64,000 nucleotides of DNA from Gadus chalcogrammus. Taxonomy: Eukaryota > Chordata > Actinopteri > Gadiformes > Gadidae. A model generated the notes under the pieces. It was given only the letters and a program-made list of their open reading frames with translations, had not been told where the DNA came from and searched no databases. Below are positions 56,498 through 64,000 of the stretch, piece after piece (the first letter of the stretch is position 1; each line of letters starts with the position of its first letter). Made by a program: the position numbers and the translations under genes. Location of the stretch: contig NC_079426.1 of assembly GCF_026213295.1 (NCBI RefSeq), positions 13,655,091-13,719,090 of the forward strand. Reading direction: 5' to 3'.

Positions 56498-56699
56498 GTG
56501 TATAAATGCATTAACGTAATTTGCTCAGGAAGCAGGAAAGGACCAAGCTGCTGAAAGTATGCTGAAACCATAGTGAGACCGAGCTGGACCATTATTCTAT
56601 TATTCTCTTTTCCAGATATTCTAGATTTCCACGTGGTACGAGTTCAGTATCGAGTATCGAGGTATTTGCGGGCAGGTATCGTATCGAAGTCTGCTGAAT

Positions 56700-59600
56700 T
56701 TCAGCAGCGTTAATACTGACTGAGCACCACATAATTCTCAAGTAAGAAGCCTAGGTCTTAACATTATCACTGTGAGACTTTTTAAGACTTTCACATGCAC
56801 TACGCCTGTGATACAACTACCATGAGTAGATTGACTTGGACAAAAATAATCCTATTACGAAATAGTCACAATGCTTATGGTGACAAGATAATTATTCACT
56901 CAGTTCAGATTTACTTTATTTTTTAAATATGAGCAACAAATTAACATTTACCAATGGTTACATTTTACTGACCATAGCCTAGAAGGTTGAAAATGCTTTT
57001 GCACACTGCTATTTGCAATTTTAATAACAAAAACAAACAGTTTGGTACTGGAGGCGATCGACCATGCATCGGTCCTGTCCTGTCCTGAGCGCTCTTGGTT
57101 GGCATAGTAACCACCGTCGTCTTCCGTCCATCATGTTCTTGTGGGGTCTTTATATTGTTGTGTGACCCGTCAGTCCTGTGGTGGCCGATATCAAAAGGGG
57201 CGGGAGCCCGGCGAGTCCTTGGTGGGGGGGCCTTCCCCAAGTCTTTAATGAGACAGACAAACACACACCTGCATTTCAGCACCCCTTATTAGCAAAATAA
57301 AGAGGGGGGAATGCCATTTAAAGTAGGGTAGTGGGAGGTTCATTGTTGTGAATCCGAAAACAGGCGTAGTAACAGGATAACACCTATCTGGTTTCCCCCC
57401 CCCCCCCCCCCCCCCCCGCTACGACTAGTGTCCTGCAGCTGGAGGGGATTTCAAGGTTGTACTGTTCAGTCAGCAAGACTAGGCTAATGAGTCATACAAC
57501 CACAACAATCCAAACACCTCTTGAATGAGCTCAACATCTATCCTTGCCTTCACTAAAACAATGAATAAATTATTAGAACGCCTTTTGGCCTATAATACTG
57601 TGTTCAGGGAAGTGTACATGACACTACCCAGAACAATGTGAAATATTAATATTATTTGAACCATCTTTTTTAAAGCATAGATGTAATATTTGATTTCTAC
57701 AATCTCGTTTCGTACGGTTTTTTCGTTTAAAAAAAAAAGAAAGGGATAGGAGCTAAAAACGAGGAGCAGATTTGTGAAGGTTATTTAGGCGGTACGTGAA
57801 ATAAACACCTGACCATGACATAAGAATCCAGAGGCCCAAGTTTGAAGTTAAGGTGTGAAAATAAGAGTCCACAACGATCATTTTCCAATGTTGGAACATT
57901 ACTAAATGGATTATATGCATCAAGCGTGGACCCGCGATAGATGACCTACACTATGATGGACATGTGTTATCACATCAAATGACAGCCATTATCAAAAACA
58001 AATGTATACACCCCTGATTTAAACGCACTTAGAAATATATAAAGATTCAGACAATTTGTTGACTCTTTCAAATGCCTTATTTCCCCCTACACTGCCAAAT
58101 GGTTACCATACAACATGCATAAATGGACTTATAGCTACACTTACCCAAATAATTGCACATGCATCTTAAAAGACATACATATGACTATTTACTGCACACT
58201 AATAATAATGGTGATGATGTCGAAAATTGCAGCCCTCCTTATTACGCTGAAACCACTTAGAAATCCATAAACCACAGCACTCTAACTGTAGGAGTCTGGA
58301 AATACACTGGTGGCAGTAGTTGAAAAAAAGTGCAAAAACGTGACTAGAGGAGCACTAGCACGCTGGTGGACAGGCTACATCAAGGATGTTTCCTTTCTAA
58401 GTTCCATGCGCTAGAGCTATGGCAGATGTTTTATTACTTACCAGCTAAACATAAAAACATACACACATTTACTGTGCACATGCAATCCAGATTTCCCCAC
58501 TAACTTCCCATCTTATCCTACACATCATAAAATAACATTAAGCTTCTAAACCAGTGAGTTCAACCATGGTCTACCCATTAACCAACGCAAGACTAACTGC
58601 CGCTTAAAAGGGAAATGCACAGTTACTTTTCTCTAGTCACCACGCATAGGAAGAAAAAAAAATAATCAAAAAGAAAATGGGGGATGAAGGGGTGAAAAGG
58701 GGGAGGGGGGGGGGGGGGTTATCCCTTATTCACAAAGAGAACCAACTTGGTTCTCTTTCTTTTACAGGTGTGAAGAGGCAGACATTTCTCCCATTAGGCT
58801 TAAAAAAAACTTTCTCCGCCCCGCGCGGGCTCCTTGAGCCCAAGTAGGCGGGGCGTTCCGTGGGCCAGGCATGCCACGGCCCTGCGGTTCACCGTGCGGT
58901 AGGCCCGCTCAGCTGCCAACGGCCCTTTGGTGTACCCAGAGACGTTAATTGGTCTAATCCGCCACTAGAAGCTGTTTGGTAGCCTGACCCTCAGCACGCC
59001 CGAAGACACGGCGGTGTGAAATACGAAAGGGGCCATTCAAGTGCCAGAGAAAAAGAGGGCACACAGTGATTCCACACAAATTCAATCACAGCATGAAAGA
59101 GGCGGGCCAACCGTGGGGATGTGTGGGCTGGGGGATGGGTGGGTAAAGGGTTGGTGGGGGTAAGTGGGCTCTGCCAGTGTGTGAGCATTACAAAGGCAAG
59201 AGGGGGCATGACTGTGAATGTGCAGGTGCGCCATCGCTCACGTTGGTTTAAAACAAGCATGCATACGGGACTGTCTCGAAAATGCAAATTCCGCAAAAAC
59301 ATTCAGACGGCTGGGAAAGATAACTGGAAAAAAAAGTCCCTAAAAATTAGTACAACAAAAACCGATCCAACTTAGTGATGCGTATAATGCATAGAAACTA
59401 AGACAGAATTACTAGTGGGAAGAACTTCCCCAAAAACTCCTGACTTGCAACTGACAATTCCTGTAGTTCCCCCACCCCCACCCTCGGTATTAGTTGGTTT
59501 AGGGTTACTTGAGGTGGATACATTTTTTTAAACTTTCAACACCTTACTTGGCACATTTCTGACCACTGAAGCCTACACCCCAACACTGGGGTTGACCACG

Positions 59601-62600
59601 TCTGAATAGAGACGTCATCCAAGACACACCATCAACTCAAGGAACCTAAAAAGGATAATCTTGGTATAATTGTATTTTTGTATAATGTCCTTGGAGCCAT
59701 GCACAGGTTTTGACCTGTGGCTAATATTTTGATAAGCTTGAGAACATAACATCAGCAAAAAGGGAAAAGAAAGGGTAAAGAAAAAAATATGTAGTATATC
59801 TGAAAGAAAGTAGAAAATATAGAACTGAGTGCAAGGTTCAGGCTATGATACTGACAGTTGTTCGATTTCAAATATCCTTACGAAAAGCCCACGAAAACCA
59901 CTAGACAGCGCTTTAAATACAATGCCTCTTACTTTCTCCGGAAGATAATAATTCTCCCCGTTGTTTCTTGCAGCATCTTACAGTCAGAGCTGGAATGCTT
60001 TTAAAAGCTACGCAGAATGGAGGCACTTCAAAAACCAACGCCAAAACAGCTCATGCTGGAAACCAACGAAGGCATCTTACCGCACAGATGAGAAAATGAT
60101 AGCAATTATGTGAGGGACACATACTCAACAAAGTTAGGCAACCTTCAACAGGATAGACACTGAACTAAGGTTGCAGAAAAAGCGGGGGGGGGGGGGGGGG
60201 GGGGGGAATAGGGATCACCAAGGCTAAATGAATTCAAATCATGCCTTTTGGTACAAGGACAGCAACTACTCTATTAGGAGTTTAAACCAAACAATCCAAA
60301 ACTATTTTTCAAGCGCTTCCATTGTTAGGGAAAATAATTGGCCATTTTCCATGATACCAAAGGTCCACAAAAGGGAGGGAAAATGGATAAAAACGTATAT
60401 TAGTACTCTCAAGGCTCAAGTCCAATCAGGCTGCTAGGGACGAGTTCTTCTTAAGACCAAACCTTTGTCGGGACAGGCAAAAATAATAATAAAGGAAAAT
60501 GAATGCCCTACTTGAGAGTGTGTTCTATTTCAAATGTAAAACATAACATGCTACATTAATATACGCTTTGCTGTGTTAGAACTACATGAATCTAGTTTTG
60601 TGTCCGCACTACAATTCGAGGTGGAATTTGCACTTTGTAGGCTTTGGGCTTTAGTGACGCGGGCTTAACCAGGCACGATCAACTATGTAAATGGTTAGAT
60701 AGTAGGGGGATAAACAAGGTACGGAGGACATTGCAAGGGAACTAGCACCTCTTCTCAGTGGAGAGAAACCTTGCCCCATCAACTACCTCTGAAATGTTAC
60801 CAATGTTAACCAAAAGCCCTGCGTAGTGCAGGCCAGATGGCAATGATTAGGATTCATACACAGCATAACAAATAAATCATACTTCAACAGGTCATAGGAT
60901 ACAATGGAAAAAAAATAAATGAAAACTTGAAACGATCAGTGATGCATTAGCCAGTATATAGCCCCTTTTTGTTAAAGGGCTAGCCCTGATTCAGATTTGT
61001 GAAGCCCACATGGCGGTCTTGAAATAGAAGCAAATATTTTAGCAGATCTGTGCCTAGAAAATGCTAACACAATAAGTATCAGTTTTACGAACATAGTGAA
61101 ATGACTTATTCTAAGAATTCATAAAAGCAACTCATCTGACCTTAGTTCAAAACATTGTGTTGAATACGCGTTTATGTTGATGCACCCACAGAAAAATCAG
61201 CAGCAAAAGGGCCATCCGTGGATAATCTACAAATGTGCATGCAGCAATTTATCCAAAGGGACAATCAAAGCTTACAGATATTCAGAAAAACTTTTGGTAC
61301 CGAAAGCCGAGGTGAGAGAGGGGTCGAATATCATTAGTGCTAAAATTTCCACCAATGGGTTATAAATTAATCCTGTGTTTTGAACCAGCCAAGCTGTCAA
61401 TATCTTTCTTACTAATAGAAAAATCTTTCTTTATAAACAATTCTATCGTTTAAGCACCAACTTCACCTGTGATGAGGATAACGCTTTGTTGAAAAGGATT
61501 ATGTGGTTAGAGTGTGTTGGACGTTTGAGGGCCAGGGCCAATTTTCATAAATGTTGCATTTTATTCTACAAAACAGTGCTTTCACATTACTAAGGAGCCC
61601 CCAAATGTTTCTAGAATACCAATACTCAAAAAAGAGAATCAACTGTTCTTTCCATGTTCCAAATTACAAAACTGCACTTGGAAAGACAGGACATTTCTAG
61701 TCGGACAAGCGTGAACTATGTTAGGGGGAAGATGAGAAGAGTGGTAATCATCAATATGGCCGCTAAAATACAAAGTGTTTCCCCCTAGAACACTCTGTAA
61801 TAACGCTAGAGGGAATAGACTTACGATGAATGGTATAGATAAATGTATGGCACTCGCTTGGATTGGTTTCCCCTTACTCAAAAACAACATTAGTGTCACA
61901 CTCTTCTGCTCTGCTTTCATCTTCTTTCACGAGGAGAATGACAACCGCCCACATGGGCCGGGTTTCCACCGCTGACAAGCTAGCTGCTTAGCACTCTTAG
62001 AATGTAGATTATAGAAGTGTTCAGAAACCATTTGATAGAAAGACTTTGCCGGTGACAGACTAGACATTGGGTTTATTGTGACTACATCATTACTGCTATT
62101 AATTCTTCACGCAGAGGCACGCCGCCTTGCTCCGTGTCTTTTCACATCTCCAAATGACAGAGATGTAACACTAAAACATAGAAGCCCATTTCCTAGGCTA
62201 ATAGCCTTTGTAGCATCTGACATCCTAGAGACAAAGGGCTCTTAATGTGAAATGACTTATGCCGATAGGCTTTTATTTGTTTATTTTCTAATCCTCTAAA
62301 CCTCCAAAGAGGCTACTGACACATCTACTTCTTCTTATAGAACTCCTCTTCCAGTCCAGCAGAACATATTGAACTAACAATTATGTCTCTTAAAGGGCGA
62401 TGACTGAATAAAGCCAACAATTTATACTATCCATATTAACATTAATAAGTGGGATGTGTTCAGTAGTTCTTAATGCATAAAAATGCTATTTAATAATTAA
62501 CCACGTCAATCGACACATTGGTTTACCTCCTGCCACTTATTATTCAGATGTTTATTCATTTTCCCGTCATTAAATAATGTTAGCGTGAAGAGCCAGTATG

Positions 62601-63990
62601 TTCACCAAAAATGTAAATGATACATGACAAGGTTATTTGTTTTTAATGTATAAGCAAGTTGGTATAGCCTCACATTAAGGCTAGGCATGGCCATTTAAAT
62701 GCCATACAGTCATTAATTTAGACTACAAAACGGAACATCACAATAATCCACATTCTTTATTTCATCACTAGCTAATATTTTTTAAGCAATAATATTACAT
62801 TGTCCACCATTCATAGAAAAAATCCGGAAAAAAATGAAGCCAGCCAAGGCCAAATTAGTCTAAAACCGTGCAAAACAATGAACCAAAAGAAAGGGTGGCG
62901 CAAAATAAAACATACATAAACCAAATGTCCATTGAACACACACCGACAGCATCTTCAAATGACTGGCCTTCATCATCTGGATGTAGTGGCACCGGCACGA
63001 TGGCTGTTTAAAGGAAATGACCGGCATTCTGCCATAACGAAATTAGAACACCAAAAATGTTTTGTTGAAGGCATTTTAGGCCGGAGGAGGAGCTGCGCTG
63101 CTGATGGCGGTAGTAGTAGAGGTGGGTGTTGGGGGGGCTGGGGGGGCTGCTGGGTGGGGTGGGGATTTCTGCATACACCATCTTCACAGGCTTAGCTCCG
63201 AGATGGCAGCATCACGCATTAAGTCATTTTGGAGCCTACACTTTGCTAAAAGGCCTTTTAGTCTAATGCTCGCAGAGGGGTTGAACAAGGAAGCAGCCAA
63301 ATATCAACCAGACGTTGCGGATACATGGGCAAAGTGCCAACCGACGAGTATGAAAGATAATCTGTGTATATATAGAAAATACGCGCACGGAGGGAACATT
63401 TAGAAAATGGATGTAATGGAAGCAATAAAGTCACGAGAGGCAAGGTTAAGACGAAAACACCAAGAAAAGAGAAATGAAAAAAGTCGCCACGGTTGAAACT
63501 TTTAAAAGTCGTGCTAGTGTGGGTGAGCATCAGAAAGGTTGGAGGTTATTTCAAATTATTAATGCTAACCTTTCATCTAATGGGCAGCGTACATCAAATA
63601 TTCTGCACGATCAACACTGTAGATGGCGGTTTAAATAACGACGGTTCAGCAACGCTAGCTTGGGGTGGTTTAGATGACACAAGACCCAGTCACCACCAAA
63701 GCCAAGAACATCAGGTCACATGATGGGTTTTTCATCAGTTGTACCCGAGATTTTGTGAATAAGGCCAGTTTACTTTAAATGACATCGGCTATCAGCTACA
63801 GAAGTAGTGCCAGATGGAGGATATTAAACATGTTTAATATAAGTTAGATAGGCTAACTATGGAGATTTTTCACACATTTGACTGCATAGTGAAATTGCTT
63901 GAAAGGTGTCTGGTTTAATGCTAAGCAATAGGCCTGTTATTTACAGGACAGGGAAGAAATACAAACAAATGTATAAGATAAATGTAATTC
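56700..63990. other. Long stretch without recognised gene
   Basis: Low in transposons and dinucleotide repeats compared with the rest. Homopolymers: C run 57396-57418, G run 58707-58719 and G run 60184-60206. A G+C-rich patch lies at 58815-58975. On the minus strand a Pro/Ser-rich frame near 63205-63080 (KMVYAEIPTPPSSPP) has no family I recognise. Probably intron 1 of the V-ATPase gene or an unrelated 3' UTR. Confidence 0.4.
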
Positions 63991-64000
63991 AGATGACATA

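Larger units (their letters stand above)
55362..56690 (+). mobile_element. Second hAT relic with nested palindromic elements
   Basis: Left end GGTATCACGATACC with TATCGATAC subterminal motifs; right end GGCAGGTATCGTATCG near 56680. Contains an N-terminal hAT coding fragment (55644-55763) interrupted by an interspersed repeat, which in turn contains a short MITE. Boundaries approximate. Confidence 0.55.

Noticed and set aside
58815..58975. G+C-rich patch as an RNA gene or CpG-island promoter
   Set aside because: A small GCCCGCGCGGGGC-type stem is visible but no tRNA/snRNA features, no TATA or conserved first exon; evidence too thin.

Overview
The window looks like a teleost fish chromosome segment. 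The coding sequence is split into short exons with GT...AG introns. The host genes recognised are vertebrate genes, the intergenic and intronic DNA holds many fish-type DNA transposons (Tc1, hAT, Harbinger-like, T2/Kolobok-like), and AC/GT, AG and homopolymer microsatellites are unusually dense. That density reminds me of codfishes (Gadiformes), but this is an impression, not a proof.

Three host genes can be followed exon by exon. (1) eno4 (enolase-like protein 4) runs on the + strand from the left edge to 6473. Its 5' exons lie outside the window, and all ten exons seen join in one consistent reading frame. (2) shtn1 (shootin-1) runs on the - strand from its ATG at 34930 to a probable last exon at 14448-14533. 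It is convergent (tail to tail) with eno4, and the 6.5-14.4 kb interval between them is filled with transposons and microsatellites. (3) A V-ATPase subunit B gene (atp6v1b2-like) runs on the - strand from exon 2 (53618) to its last exon (35995-36138), about 1 kb upstream of the shtn1 start codon. Its first exon was not found up to 64 kb.

The most notable observation concerns shtn1. Exons 1-3, 6 and 11-15 join in frame, but exons 4, 5, 7, 8, 9 and 10 (20.9-28.5 kb) each carry one or more single-base length errors relative to the expected exon length. Outside these shifts the protein is well conserved, so this looks like either a local block of poor consensus sequence or a very young inactivation. 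The V-ATPase gene has one anomaly: about four extra bases just before the expected stop codon, which would replace the last residue with a long unrelated tail.

Region by region: 0-6.5 kb eno4 with minisatellites; 6.5-14.4 kb intergenic, including a nested T2/Kolobok-like element (7.5-10.1 kb); 14.4-34.9 kb shtn1, with a dead Tc1 element in an intron; 35-36 kb short intergenic/3' UTR; 36-53.6 kb atp6v1b2, with hAT, Harbinger-like and tandemly duplicated repeats in introns; 54.3-56.7 kb a stack of hAT relics and palindromic repeats; 57-64 kb mostly unique A+T-rich DNA in which I recognise no gene. I see no new molecular system. The value lies in the exon-level annotation, the frame problems, repeat-embedded splice sites and the nested or palindromic mobile elements.
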